Source of the DNA: Streptomyces sp. TBY4
GTDB taxonomy: Bacteria; Actinomycetota; Actinomycetes; Streptomycetales; Streptomycetaceae
Assembly: GCF_024213195.1 (NCBI RefSeq)
Contig: NZ_JANAVF010000002.1
Location: 310,001 to 374,000, forward strand
Length of the DNA stretch: 64,000 nt
Direction: 5' to 3'
Shown: positions 8,215-16,118 of the stretch, piece by piece
Numbering within the stretch: the first letter of the stretch is position 1
How the letters are laid out: each line of letters begins with the position of its first letter
Program-made: the position numbers and the translations under genes
Notes under the pieces: generated by a model
Databases searched by the model: none
What the model was told of the DNA's origin: nothing
What the model saw: only the letters and a program-made list of their open reading frames with translations

Positions 8215-9768
8215 ATGACCGACACACCCCCCAACGGCTTCTGGGCCCAGGCCGTCGCCGACCCCGGGCGCACCGTCCTCGTCACCCCCGAGGGCGAGAC
8301 CTGGACCGCCGCCCGGCTGCACGCCGACGTCAACCGCCTCGTCCACGGCCTGCGCGCCGCCGGACTGGAGCGGGGCGACGTCTTCGCCGTGGTCCTGCCC
8401 AACAGCGTCGAGTTCCTCACCGCCTACCTGGCGGCCTCCCAGGCCGGGTTCTACCTCGTCCCGGTCAACCACCACCTCGTCGGCCCCGAGATCGCCTGGA
8501 TCGTCTCCGACTCCGGAGCCAAGGTCCTCGTCGCCCACGAACGGTTCGCCGACGCCGCCACCGCCGCGGCCGACGAGGCGGGCCTGCCCGCGAGCCACCG
8601 GTACGCGGTCGGAGCCGTCGCGGGCTTCCGCCCGTACGGCGAACTGCTCGACGGGCAGCCGGACACCGCCCCCGCCGACCGCACGCTCGGCTGGGTCATG
8701 AACTACACCTCCGGCACCACCGGCCGGCCGCGCGGAATCCGGCGCCCGCTGCCCGGCAAGCTCCCGGAGGAGACGTACCTCGGCGGCTTCCTCGGCATCT
8801 TCGGCATCCGGCCCTTCGACGACAACGTCCACCTCGTGTGCTCGCCGCTCTACCACACGGCCGTCCTGCAGTTCGCCGCCGCGGCCCTGCACATCGGGCA
8901 CCCGCTGGTCCTGATGGACAAGTGGACCGCGGAGGAGATGCTGCGCCTGATCGACGGCCACGCCTGCACGCACACCCACATGGTGCCGACCCAGTTCCAC
9001 CGGCTCCTCGCGCTCCCGCAGGAGACCAAGGACGCCTACGACGTCTCCTCCATGCGGCACGCCATCCACGGCGCCGCGCCCTGCCCCGACCACGTCAAGC
9101 GGGCGATGATCGAGTGGTGGGGCAGCTGCGTGGAGGAGTACTACGCGGCGAGCGAGGGCGGCGGCGCCTTCGCGACCGCCGAGGACTGGCTGAAGAGGCC
9201 CGGGACCGTCGGCAAGGCCTGGCCGATCAGCGAACTCGCCATCTTCGACGACGACGGCAACCGCTTGCCGCCCGGCGAACTGGGCACCGTCTACATGCAG
9301 ATGAAGACCGGCGGCTTCAGCTACCACAAGGACGAGGGCAAGACGAAGAAGAACCGCATCGGCGACTTCTTCACCGTCGGAGACCTCGGCCTGATGGACG
9401 AGGAGGGCTACCTCTTCCTGCGCGACCGCAAGATCGACATGATCATCTCGGGCGGGGTGAACATCTACCCGGCCGAGATCGAATCGGCGCTGCTCACCCA
9501 CCCGGCGGTCGCGGACGCCGCCGCCTTCGGCATCCCGCACCCCTCGTGGGGCGAGGAGGTCAAGGCGGTCATCGAGCCCGCCGAGGGCTTCGCGGCGAGC
9601 GACGCGCTGGCGGCGGAGATCCTGAACCACTGCGAGCGGCAACTGGCCGGGTACAAGCGTCCCAAGACCGTGGACTTCATCGAGACGATGCCGCGCGACC
9701 CCAACGGCAAGCTGTACAAGCGCCGGCTGCGCGAGCCGTACTGGGAGGGCCACGAGCGCGCGATGTGA
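8215..9768 (+). CDS. Acyl-CoA synthetase (AMP-forming)
   Basis: A 517-residue ANL-superfamily ligase that activates a carboxylic acid as acyl-AMP and then acyl-CoA. The P-loop is YTSGTTGRPRG; an A5-like segment (EYYAASEGGG), the FFTVGDLGLMDEEGYLFLRDR hinge region and the C-terminal PNGKLYKRRLR catalytic lysine region are present. ATG at 8215 is chosen because GAGGAG lies 8 nt upstream; a GTG three codons earlier overlaps that site. It forms a two-gene operon with the flavin oxidoreductase and is followed by a 15-bp hairpin. The chain specificity is unknown. Confidence 0.9.
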   Translation: MTDTPPNGFWAQAVADPGRTVLVTPEGETWTAARLHADVNRLVHGLRAAGLERGDVFAVVLPNSVEFLTAYLAASQAGFYLVPVNHHLVGPEIAWIVSDSGAKVLVAHERFADAATAAADEAGLPASHRYAVGAVAGFRPYGELLDGQPDTAPADRTLGWVMNYTSGTTGRPRGIRRPLPGKLPEETYLGGFLGIFGIRPFDDNVHLVCSPLYHTAVLQFAAAALHIGHPLVLMDKWTAEEMLRLIDGHACTHTHMVPTQFHRLLALPQETKDAYDVSSMRHAIHGAAPCPDHVKRAMIEWWGSCVEEYYAASEGGGAFATAEDWLKRPGTVGKAWPISELAIFDDDGNRLPPGELGTVYMQMKTGGFSYHKDEGKTKKNRIGDFFTVGDLGLMDEEGYLFLRDRKIDMIISGGVNIYPAEIESALLTHPAVADAAAFGIPHPSWGEEVKAVIEPAEGFAASDALAAEILNHCERQLAGYKRPKTVDFIETMPRDPNGKLYKRRLREPYWEGHERAM

Positions 9769-9776
9769 GCCCTCGC

Positions 9777-9816
9777 CGCTGCCGGGGCCGGTCCTGCGGG
9801 GCCGGCCCCGGCGGCG
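9777..9816 (+). terminator. Hairpin terminator after acyl-CoA synthetase
   Basis: A 15-bp stem with one mismatch and a 10-nt loop (arms 9777-9791 and 9802-9816) begins 8 bp after the stop. No U-tract follows, which is normal for Streptomyces. Confidence 0.6.
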
Positions 9817-9914
9817 GTCCGCCACGCCCGGAGATTCGTGAGAAAGGCCACGTCAGGGGCGTAGAGGCGACGGTTGGACCGCACAAGCGGAACAGTTCTG
9901 GCAAGTTGGCTGAT

Positions 9915-11054
9915 ATGAGTACGGCAACGCACAGAACTCCCCTGACCGACTGGACCGTCGTGGTCCCCCTGGTGGCGATCGTCGCGCTGGCCTTCAGCTG
10001 GGGACGCGATCTGCCCACGCTCGCGGTGGCCCTGGTGGCCCTCTGCCTGGCCGGTGCCGTGCTGGCGGCGGTCCACCACGCCGAGGTGGTCGCGCACCGG
10101 GTCGGCGAGCCCTTCGGCTCGCTGGTCCTCGCCGTCGCGGTCACCGTCATCGAGGTGGCCCTCATCGTCACCCTGCTGGCCGACGGCGGCGACAAGACCT
10201 CCTCGCTCGCCCGGGACACCGTCTTCGCCGCCGTCATGATCACGTGCAACGGCATCGTCGGCCTGTCCCTGCTCGTCGGGGCCCTGCGCAACCGCGTCGC
10301 CGTCTTCAACGCCGAGGGCTCGGGTGCGGCCCTGGCCACCGTCGCCACGCTCGCCGTACTCAGCCTCGTCCTGCCCACCTTCACCACCACCAAGCCCGGC
10401 CCCGAGTTCTCCACGGCCCAGCTCGCCTTCGCTGCCACCGCCTCGCTCGCCCTCTACGGCCTGTTCGTCGCCGTCCAGACGGTCCGCCACCGCGACTACT
10501 TCCTGCCCGTCGACACCAAGCGGATCCGCAAGGAGGCCGCGCAGGCAGCCGCCGCCGCGGCCGCCGGCGAGGAGGACGAGCACGCCGAACCGCCCACCGC
10601 CCGCGCCGCCCTGATCAGCCTCGGGCTGCTGCTCGTCGCACTCGTGGCCGTCGTCGGAAACGCCAAGGCCGTCTCCCCGACCATCGAACGGGGCGTCGCG
10701 GACCTCGGCCTGCCCTACGCCGTCGTCGGTGTGATCATCGCCCTGCTCGTGCTGGCACCCGAGACCCTGGCCGCCGTCCGCGCGGCCCGCCGCGACCGGG
10801 TGCAGACCAGCCTCAACCTCGCCTACGGCTCCGCCATCGCCAGCATCGGCCTGACCATCCCGGCCATCGCCCTCGCCTCGGTCTGGCTCTCCGGACCGCT
10901 GCTGCTCGGGCTCGAACCGCTCCACATGGTGCTGCTCGCGCTGACCATCGTCGTCAGCGCCCTCACCATCGTCCCCGGCCGCGCCACGCTGCTCCAGGGC
11001 GGCGTGCACCTCGTGCTGCTGGCCGCGTACCTCTTCCTCGCCGTCAGCCCCTGA
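9915..11054 (+). CDS. Calcium/proton antiporter, ChaA-like
   Basis: A 379-residue membrane protein with about ten or eleven hydrophobic segments arranged in two halves. Each half carries a CaCA-type acidic motif: LVLAVAVTVIEVALIV in the first (GEPFGSL region) and LVLAPETLAAVRAA in the second. A hydrophilic loop rich in Ala and Glu (residues about 200-225) separates the halves. These features match the ChaA group of cation/proton exchangers. The Shine-Dalgarno is weak. It is preceded by a terminator and followed by a second hairpin, so it is probably transcribed alone. Ion preference is inferred from family only. Confidence 0.85.
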   Translation: MSTATHRTPLTDWTVVVPLVAIVALAFSWGRDLPTLAVALVALCLAGAVLAAVHHAEVVAHRVGEPFGSLVLAVAVTVIEVALIVTLLADGGDKTSSLARDTVFAAVMITCNGIVGLSLLVGALRNRVAVFNAEGSGAALATVATLAVLSLVLPTFTTTKPGPEFSTAQLAFAATASLALYGLFVAVQTVRHRDYFLPVDTKRIRKEAAQAAAAAAAGEEDEHAEPPTARAALISLGLLLVALVAVVGNAKAVSPTIERGVADLGLPYAVVGVIIALLVLAPETLAAVRAARRDRVQTSLNLAYGSAIASIGLTIPAIALASVWLSGPLLLGLEPLHMVLLALTIVVSALTIVPGRATLLQGGVHLVLLAAYLFLAVSP

Positions 11055-11061
11055 GCGCACG

Positions 11062-11104
11062 ACGACCCGTACGGCAGACCCCGGAGGCCTGGCGTACGGG
11101 TCGT
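11062..11104. terminator. Bidirectional hairpin between convergent genes
   Basis: A perfect 12-bp stem (ACGACCCGTACG at 11062-11073, complement at 11093-11104) with a 19-nt loop sits between the ChaA-like gene and the convergent AcpS gene. It marks the left edge of the biosynthetic cluster. Confidence 0.65.
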
Positions 11105-11132
11105 GCGGGATGTGGCCGGCGCCGTGCCCGGG

Positions 11133-11567
11133 TCAGGCCGCGAACTGCTCGTTCACGGAATCGGCCAGGCCCGCGAGCAGGCCGTCGTCCGGGCGGCCGG
11201 GCACGGCCAGGGCGACAGCCAGCACCAGATCACCCTTGTGGGTGATCGAGACGCCGACCGAGCCCAGGCCCGCTGCGGCGGCCCGCTCGGCGGCCGCCCC
11301 GGAGAGCCGGACGAGGGGCGCCCCGTCGTCCCCCTTCAGGACGGCCACCTGGCAGGGGCGCACCCCGCCCGTCATTCCGGTGCCGATCGCCTTCAGCACC
11401 GCCTCCTTGGCTGCGAACCTGCCGGCGAGGAACTCCCGGGCGCGGTCGGGCCCGTACCCGGCCGCGACCGCCAGCTCGGCCTCCGTGTACGCGAAGGCGC
11501 GGAACCAGGGGCGGCGGAGCAGTCGGTCGAGCTCGTGCAGGCGCAGCAGGTCGGCACCGATCCCCAT
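11133..11567 (-). CDS. Holo-ACP synthase-type phosphopantetheinyl transferase (AcpS1)
   Basis: A 144-residue AcpS-type transferase that would add 4'-phosphopantetheine to a carrier-protein serine. All family motifs are visible: the N-terminal MGIGADLL with the Mg-binding Asp at residue 6, the FAAKEAVLKAIGTG helix with the catalytic Glu, and the VSITHKGDLVLAVA strand. It is the last gene of the minus-strand biosynthetic operon, 6 bp after the KAS-like gene. A second AcpS-type gene lies at 14776 in the same operon. Each may serve one of the two ACPs. Confidence 0.88.
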   Translation of the reverse strand: MGIGADLLRLHELDRLLRRPWFRAFAYTEAELAVAAGYGPDRAREFLAGRFAAKEAVLKAIGTGMTGGVRPCQVAVLKGDDGAPLVRLSGAAAERAAAAGLGSVGVSITHKGDLVLAVALAVPGRPDDGLLAGLADSVNEQFAA

Positions 11568-11573
11568 GGGCCG

Positions 11574-12410
11574 TCAGCACCCGTCCGACGCGGAGGCGGC
11601 TGCGGCCGTGGCGGTGAACACCGCGTGGTGGCTGCGGCCGGTCAGCGGATCGGTGTCGGTCAGGACGATCCTGCGGTACGAGCGCCGCCAGTGCCCGAGG
11701 TGGAGGGCGAGTTCGAGCCAGACACCGGTGCAGTACGAGTCCCCGGGCGCGAAGTGCACGTCGGCGCGGCCCGCCTCCGTGTCCGGCCGCGCCCCGGGTC
11801 CCAGCACCAGCAGTGTCCCGGAGTCCCACTCGCCGGCATCGGGGGGTCCGGACCCCACCCCGGCGAGCCGGAGGCCCGCCGACCCTTCGGTCCCGGCCCG
11901 CAGGACCAGCGCCGCCGCGGAATCGATCAGCGGAGTCTCCCGTACGAGCGGGTAGGGGGTCGGGAGGGTGGTCTGCTCGAGCACGGCCACGACGGTTTCG
12001 GCGGCCCGCCCGGACCGCTGGTAGGCGGCGGCGATCCGCAGCGCCGTGAACGGCGCGGCCAGCCCCTGCTGGGCGATGGCGAAGTTGGTCGCCGAGCCAC
12101 CCAGCCGGCTCGTCAGGTGCGGGGCCACGGCGGTGAACGGCACGACGTCCGGGAGGGCGTGCGCGACGACGACCAGCTGGGGCCGCGCTTCGCGCACCCC
12201 GTCGGAGTCGGCGAGCAGGTCGGCGAGGTGCCGGTGCGGGACGTGTGCGCCGCGGGCCAGCAGTTCCTCATCGGCCTTGGCCCCGAACGGCCCGAGCAGG
12301 TCGTCGTGGAAGGCCCGTACGAGCGCGGCCCGCGGCGAGTCGGCCGGCGCGGGGCCGGGGCCCCCGGGCGAGCGGACGGCGGCGGCCGCTTCGAGCACGA
12401 GACCGGTCAT
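11574..12410 (-). CDS. KAS III-like thiolase-fold protein lacking the active-site cysteine
   Basis: A 278-residue protein whose N-terminal half resembles FabH-type ketosynthases (RLGGSATNFAIAQQGLAAPF). The position where family members have the nucleophilic Cys (QQGCA) is Leu117, and the C-terminal His/Asn motifs are not recognisable. It is therefore probably a non-catalytic partner of the KAS III encoded two genes upstream, or a new activity on the same fold. Its ATG overlaps the stop of ACP1 (ATGA), which supports joint translation. The C-terminal 80 residues match nothing I recognise. Confidence 0.6.
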   Translation of the reverse strand: MTGLVLEAAAAVRSPGGPGPAPADSPRAALVRAFHDDLLGPFGAKADEELLARGAHVPHRHLADLLADSDGVREARPQLVVVAHALPDVVPFTAVAPHLTSRLGGSATNFAIAQQGLAAPFTALRIAAAYQRSGRAAETVVAVLEQTTLPTPYPLVRETPLIDSAAALVLRAGTEGSAGLRLAGVGSGPPDAGEWDSGTLLVLGPGARPDTEAGRADVHFAPGDSYCTGVWLELALHLGHWRRSYRRIVLTDTDPLTGRSHHAVFTATAAAASASDGC

Positions 12411-12676
12411 GTCACTGCCTCCCCTTCGTGCAGCAGCCCCGCGACGTAGTCGGCGAAGGAACGGACCGTGCGCAGATGGTCGATGTCCAGGTTCTCGGGG
12501 TCGACGACGGCCCCCGTGCTCTCCTCGACGAGGAGCAGGAGTTCCAGTACGGAGGAGGAGTCGAGCCGCAGGTCGTCGAAGAGCCCGGTGTCCTCGGGCA
12601 GGTCGCGGACCTCCCGTTCCAGTACCTCCGCGAGCGCCTCCTCGATGGCACGGAGCACGACGTGTCGTTCGGTCAT
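12407..12676 (-). CDS. Acyl carrier protein (ACP1)
   Basis: An 89-residue stand-alone carrier protein: an acidic four-helix protein with the phosphopantetheine motif LRLDSSSVLELL, modified serine predicted at residue 40. It overlaps the KAS III gene on one side and the KAS-like gene on the other by ATGA, so it is translated within that set and is probably the carrier for the ketosynthase step. Confidence 0.9.
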   Translation of the reverse strand: MTERHVVLRAIEEALAEVLEREVRDLPEDTGLFDDLRLDSSSVLELLLLVEESTGAVVDPENLDIDHLRTVRSFADYVAGLLHEGEAVT

Positions 12677-13632
12677 GCGAGGTCCGCCCCCTTCCGGTGG
12701 GTGATCACCATCGCTCCGAAGGTGGCGCCGAGCCCCACCGAGACCATCACGTAGTGGGCGCCGTCCAGGAGCCTGCCCTCGTCGCGCAGGGTCGTGTAGT
12801 TGACGAACACGTCCGAGGCGAAGGTGTGGCTGTAGCGCGGCACGTTGTCGAGGAAGACCTTCTCCTGCGGGACCTCCAGTGCCTTGACCGCCTGCCGCCA
12901 CGCCAGCATGTTGACGTTGTGCGGGATGATCAACTCGATGTCTTCGAAGGTCAGCTGGGCCTCGGCCACCGCCAGTCGGATGACTTCGGCGATCCGCGGG
13001 CCGTACTGCTGCCCGAACTCGTTGTTCTGCTCCGGGGTCAGGTCCAGCCAGTCCGCGTACTCGCCGAGCGTGCGGGTGACGAAGGAGAGGACCGTGTCCC
13101 CGCGGCCGTCCAGGGTGACCAGGCAGGCCGCAGCCGCGTCGGCCATGATCGCCGTGTTCGGAATGTGCTGGACGATCGGGGAGAAGGCGCGTTCACCCGT
13201 GACCATCAGCGCGTACGCGTTCTCGTCGCCCTCGGCGCGGAGCAGTTCGCCGATGACGTCCAGTGCTCCCAGGCTGGAGACGCAGGCCTGGTGGCTGAGA
13301 CCGAAGGCCTCGGCCCCGTCCAGGCCGAGCTCCCTGCGGAGCACCTGGGCCGGCTCCACGTCGGCGGGCGTGACGGCCTGCGTCGTGTGTGCGTACACCA
13401 GGTAGGCCAGCCGGCCGCCGGCCGGCAGCGCGTCCAGCGCGCTCCGGGCGGCGGGCCGCAGCAGGTCGAACAGGTCCAGGTCGGGGTCGAAGCGCAAGGT
13501 GTCGAGACCGTAGAACTTGCGGAACACGCCGAGTTCGGCGCGGCGCAGACCCAGGTGCTCGCCCAGCTCCTCGATGCGGACGCTGCGTTCGGGCAGGTAC
13601 GACTCGACCCGTTCGAGCGTGGTGCGAGCCAT
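12673..13632 (-). CDS. 3-oxoacyl-ACP synthase III family protein
   Basis: A 319-residue KAS III/FabH-type thiolase-fold enzyme for decarboxylative condensation or acyl transfer on ACP. Cys117 (HQACVSSLGALD) and His238 (IIPHNVNM) are in the expected positions. The Asn of the usual Cys-His-Asn triad, normally in a GNTSAA-like motif, is replaced by His269 in YSHTFASD. This points to a non-housekeeping enzyme, perhaps an acyltransferase to a small nucleophile. It sits between the methyltransferase and ACP1 with overlapping ends on both sides. Confidence 0.85.
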   Translation of the reverse strand: MARTTLERVESYLPERSVRIEELGEHLGLRRAELGVFRKFYGLDTLRFDPDLDLFDLLRPAARSALDALPAGGRLAYLVYAHTTQAVTPADVEPAQVLRRELGLDGAEAFGLSHQACVSSLGALDVIGELLRAEGDENAYALMVTGERAFSPIVQHIPNTAIMADAAAACLVTLDGRGDTVLSFVTRTLGEYADWLDLTPEQNNEFGQQYGPRIAEVIRLAVAEAQLTFEDIELIIPHNVNMLAWRQAVKALEVPQEKVFLDNVPRYSHTFASDVFVNYTTLRDEGRLLDGAHYVMVSVGLGATFGAMVITHRKGADLA

Positions 13633-14456
13633 CAGCCGGCCGCGATCTCGGCGCGGATGAGCCACAGGCGGTTGGCCCCGCGACGGGAGCGCGGCTGCAC
13701 CGCGTACGGCCAGCGGCCCTCGCCCGCGCCCTCCTCGCCCGGCTCCTTGAGGTCGGTGACCTTCCATCCGTGGGCGGCGACGAACTCCTCGGGCTCGTCG
13801 GTGCCGAAGATCCACGGGGTGCCGTCGGCGGCGAGGGTGTCGAGGAAGGGCTTGGAGAAGGGGCTGCGGAGCAGGGCCCGGCCCAGGATGTCGAACGAGA
13901 GCCGGCTGCCGGGGGCGGAGGCGGAGGCCAGCAGCCGGAGCAGCCCGCCGGCCTGGTCGTCGGTCAGGAAGAAGGTGAGGGCCTCGGCGATCCAGAGGGT
14001 GGGGCGGCTCGGGTCGAAACCGGCCTTCTCCAGCTCGGGGAGCCATGCGCCGGTGAGATCGGCGGACACCTCGCGCCTGTCGGTGCGCGGGACGGCGCCC
14101 AGGGCGTCGAGGCGGCGGCGCTTCTCCTCGATGAGGGGGCCGTGGTCCACCTCGTAGACGGTGGTGCCGTCGGCCCAGTCGAGGCGGAAGGCACGGGTGT
14201 CCATGCCGGCGGCGATCAGGACGACCTGGGTGATCCCGCCCTCGGCGAGGACCGAACGGATGCTCTCGTCGAGGAAGGCGGTGCGGATGGAGATGAAGGG
14301 CAGCAGACCGCCGCCCGCGTAGCGCTCGATGAGCTCGAAGCCCTTGGGGGCGGCGAGGTCGCGGGCCAGCGGGTCGGTGTAGAGGGCGTCGTCCCGGTCG
14401 GACTCCAGGGCGCGGGCGGCGGCCATCCACTGGGCCGTGTAGGAGACTGCGTGCAT
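13632..14456 (-). CDS. SAM-dependent methyltransferase, LCM (leucine carboxyl methyltransferase) family
   Basis: A 274-residue class I methyltransferase of the TIGR00027/LCM group. The SAM site is VVLIAAGMDTRAFRLDW followed by VYEVDHGPLIEEKR, and LWIAEALTFFL is the family motif IV region. These enzymes methylate carboxylates or hydroxyls in secondary metabolism. The stop overlaps the KAS III start by one base (TGATG). A 62-bp spacer separates it from ACP2, the largest gap in the operon. The acceptor is unknown. Confidence 0.88.
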   Translation of the reverse strand: MHAVSYTAQWMAAARALESDRDDALYTDPLARDLAAPKGFELIERYAGGGLLPFISIRTAFLDESIRSVLAEGGITQVVLIAAGMDTRAFRLDWADGTTVYEVDHGPLIEEKRRRLDALGAVPRTDRREVSADLTGAWLPELEKAGFDPSRPTLWIAEALTFFLTDDQAGGLLRLLASASAPGSRLSFDILGRALLRSPFSKPFLDTLAADGTPWIFGTDEPEEFVAAHGWKVTDLKEPGEEGAGEGRWPYAVQPRSRRGANRLWLIRAEIAAG

Positions 14457-14518
14457 GGTTCGGCCTCTTTCGGGGGGTCGGTTGTGGGGCGCGGTCGGTG
14501 GGAGCGGGGCGGGGCCGC

Positions 14519-14779
14519 TCAGGCGAAAAAGGCCTTCTCGATGGTCGCCAGCGACTGGAAGTCCTCGATGTCGATCGCGTCGAAGTCGATCTCGGTGCCG
14601 CTGGCGCCTTCGATCGCGTAGACCAGCTCGACGAAGGAGAGGGAGTCCACCAGCCGGTTCTCGATGATGTTGGTGTCGTGGGCCAGCTCGACGGGCCCCT
14701 CGTGGCGTCCGAGGATCCAGTCCCTGACCTGGTCGATTCCCGCGCGGGTGTTGCCGGCGGTCTCGATGGTGACGCTCAT
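14519..14779 (-). CDS. Carrier protein (ACP2), probable amino acid carrier
   Basis: An 86-residue carrier protein with the phosphopantetheine motif NRLVDSLSFVELV, serine 46. Its size and its position beside an amino acid:carrier protein ligase gene match the small carrier partners of that ligase family. GAGGAG lies 7 nt before the ATG, which also overlaps the stop of AcpS2 (ATGA). It is the probable site where the aminoacyl group is held for oxidation by the diiron enzyme. Confidence 0.85.
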   Translation of the reverse strand: MSVTIETAGNTRAGIDQVRDWILGRHEGPVELAHDTNIIENRLVDSLSFVELVYAIEGASGTEIDFDAIDIEDFQSLATIEKAFFA

Positions 14780-15243
14780 GGTGCTTCTCCTCTGTCTGGT
14801 GGTGGTGCGAGGGGTGGGGTGGGTACGGCCGTCAGGGCCGGTGGGGTGTGCGGCGTGGCCAGGGCGGCGGCGACCGCCACGGCCCAGCCGCCGTCGTGAC
14901 TGATGCTGATGTCGACCGGGCCGAGTCCCGCCTCTTCGGCGAGGCGGGCTGCCCTGCCGGTGAGGCGCAGCAGCGGGCGGCCGCCCGGAGCCCGCAGGAT
15001 CTCGATGGAGCGCCAGGGGAGCGGCGCCCCTGCAGAGCCGAACAGTTTGAAGACGGCTTCCTTGGCGGCCAGGCGGCCGGCGGTGCCCGCCGCGTCCCCG
15101 GCGCAGAGCTCGCGCTCCTCCTCGGTGAGCATCCGGTCTATGGCCGGTCCGGAAGCCGGGTCCAGCAGCTCGGCGATGCGGGAGAGCGGTACGAGGTCGA
15201 CGCCGATCCGGGGTGCGGGGAGGTGGTGGCCGACGGGGTTCAG
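14776..15243 (-). CDS. Holo-ACP synthase-type phosphopantetheinyl transferase (AcpS2), CTG start
   Basis: The reading frame carries all three AcpS motifs: IGVDLVPLSRI, RLAAKEAVFKLFG and VDISISHDGGWAVAVA. The first ATG (15132) would remove the IGVDL strand and its metal-binding Asp, and no ATG or GTG lies upstream in frame. CTG at 15243-15241 overlaps the TGA of the ligase gene as CTGA, copying the ATGA pattern used elsewhere in the operon. It is proposed as the start, giving 155 residues. The C-terminal tail after about residue 130 is Pro/Ala-rich and unlike AcpS. It ends in an ATGA overlap with ACP2, its probable substrate. Confidence 0.75.
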   Translation of the reverse strand: MNPVGHHLPAPRIGVDLVPLSRIAELLDPASGPAIDRMLTEEERELCAGDAAGTAGRLAAKEAVFKLFGSAGAPLPWRSIEILRAPGGRPLLRLTGRAARLAEEAGLGPVDISISHDGGWAVAVAAALATPHTPPALTAVPTPPLAPPPDRGEAP

Positions 15244-16118
15244 CGCCCGCCGCCCGCGTCCCCGGCCGCGCCCGCGGTGGCCGCGACGGCCGTGGCGGCG
15301 GTGCGGACGGCGTCGAGCGCCGAGTCCAGATCACCGTCGTAGCGCTCGGACAGGACGTGCAGCCAGTGCTCCAGCCCGAAGGCCACGCACGAGGTGAAGG
15401 CGTGTCCACCGGAGGCGAGGCGGATGTCGCAGCGTTCGCCGAAGAAGTTGCGGTGCGTGTTCACCGAGGCAATGGCGAGGTCGCCGTACTGGAACTCGTA
15501 CTTGACCGGGCTGAGTTTGGCGAGCAGCGCCCGTGCGCCGTCGTTCTGGAAGAAGGGGTCGCTGGCCGCCTCGCGGTCGAGCCCGATGCCCAGTGCGGTG
15601 GAGAAGGTCTCGATGCGCCCGGTGAAGCGGGCGATGACCTGCTGGGTGTGCTCGTAGTCGCCCAGCGCGACGATCTCGCGCATCTGGAAGCTGGCCAGGC
15701 GGCGCAGGCCGTTGTAGTGGTCCTCGTTGCGGAAGCAGCGGTTGACAAGGGTCAGCAGGGTGTCGGCGGCGACGGTGCCGCCCTCGTGGTAGAGGTACGC
15801 GCCGTAGCAGGTGGCGTGCGGCAGCCCGTAGCGGGACTCCCGCAGCTGGTCGGGCGCGAACCGGCCGTTCAGCGGCTTGGCCTCCCCCTGCTCGAGGTCG
15901 AGGGAACCGGCCACCCAGGCGAGATGGGGGAAGTTGGTGTAGACGTCGAACTTCTCCAGGTCGCTCACCGGGAAGAGGGGCGGGGGGCTGATCTCCTCGG
16001 CGCCTTCGGCGAGACCCCACCCTGCGAAGATCCCGTCGAGCTCGCGCAGCAATCGGGTGGACGCCGGTCCCAATATGGCCAGGGCGGGGGATTGCCCGCT
16101 TCCCGTCAGCCGGTTCAT
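15240..16118 (-). CDS. Amino acid:carrier protein ligase (class II aaRS homologue)
   Basis: A 292-residue protein of the atypical seryl-tRNA-synthetase-like family that activates an amino acid and loads it onto a small carrier protein instead of tRNA. It has no tRNA-binding N-terminal coiled coil, as in that family. The motif 2 arginine is visible in CFRNED (R130). The expected zinc ligands are Cys104 (HATCYG), Glu148 (QMREIV) and Cys244 (FTSCVAFG), with spacing close to characterised members. Motif 3 reads FGLEHW, where an Arg usually occurs; His251 is therefore odd. Overlapping ATGA with the diiron oxygenase gene links the two steps. Confidence 0.82.
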   Translation of the reverse strand: MNRLTGSGQSPALAILGPASTRLLRELDGIFAGWGLAEGAEEISPPPLFPVSDLEKFDVYTNFPHLAWVAGSLDLEQGEAKPLNGRFAPDQLRESRYGLPHATCYGAYLYHEGGTVAADTLLTLVNRCFRNEDHYNGLRRLASFQMREIVALGDYEHTQQVIARFTGRIETFSTALGIGLDREAASDPFFQNDGARALLAKLSPVKYEFQYGDLAIASVNTHRNFFGERCDIRLASGGHAFTSCVAFGLEHWLHVLSERYDGDLDSALDAVRTAATAVAATAGAAGDAGGGR

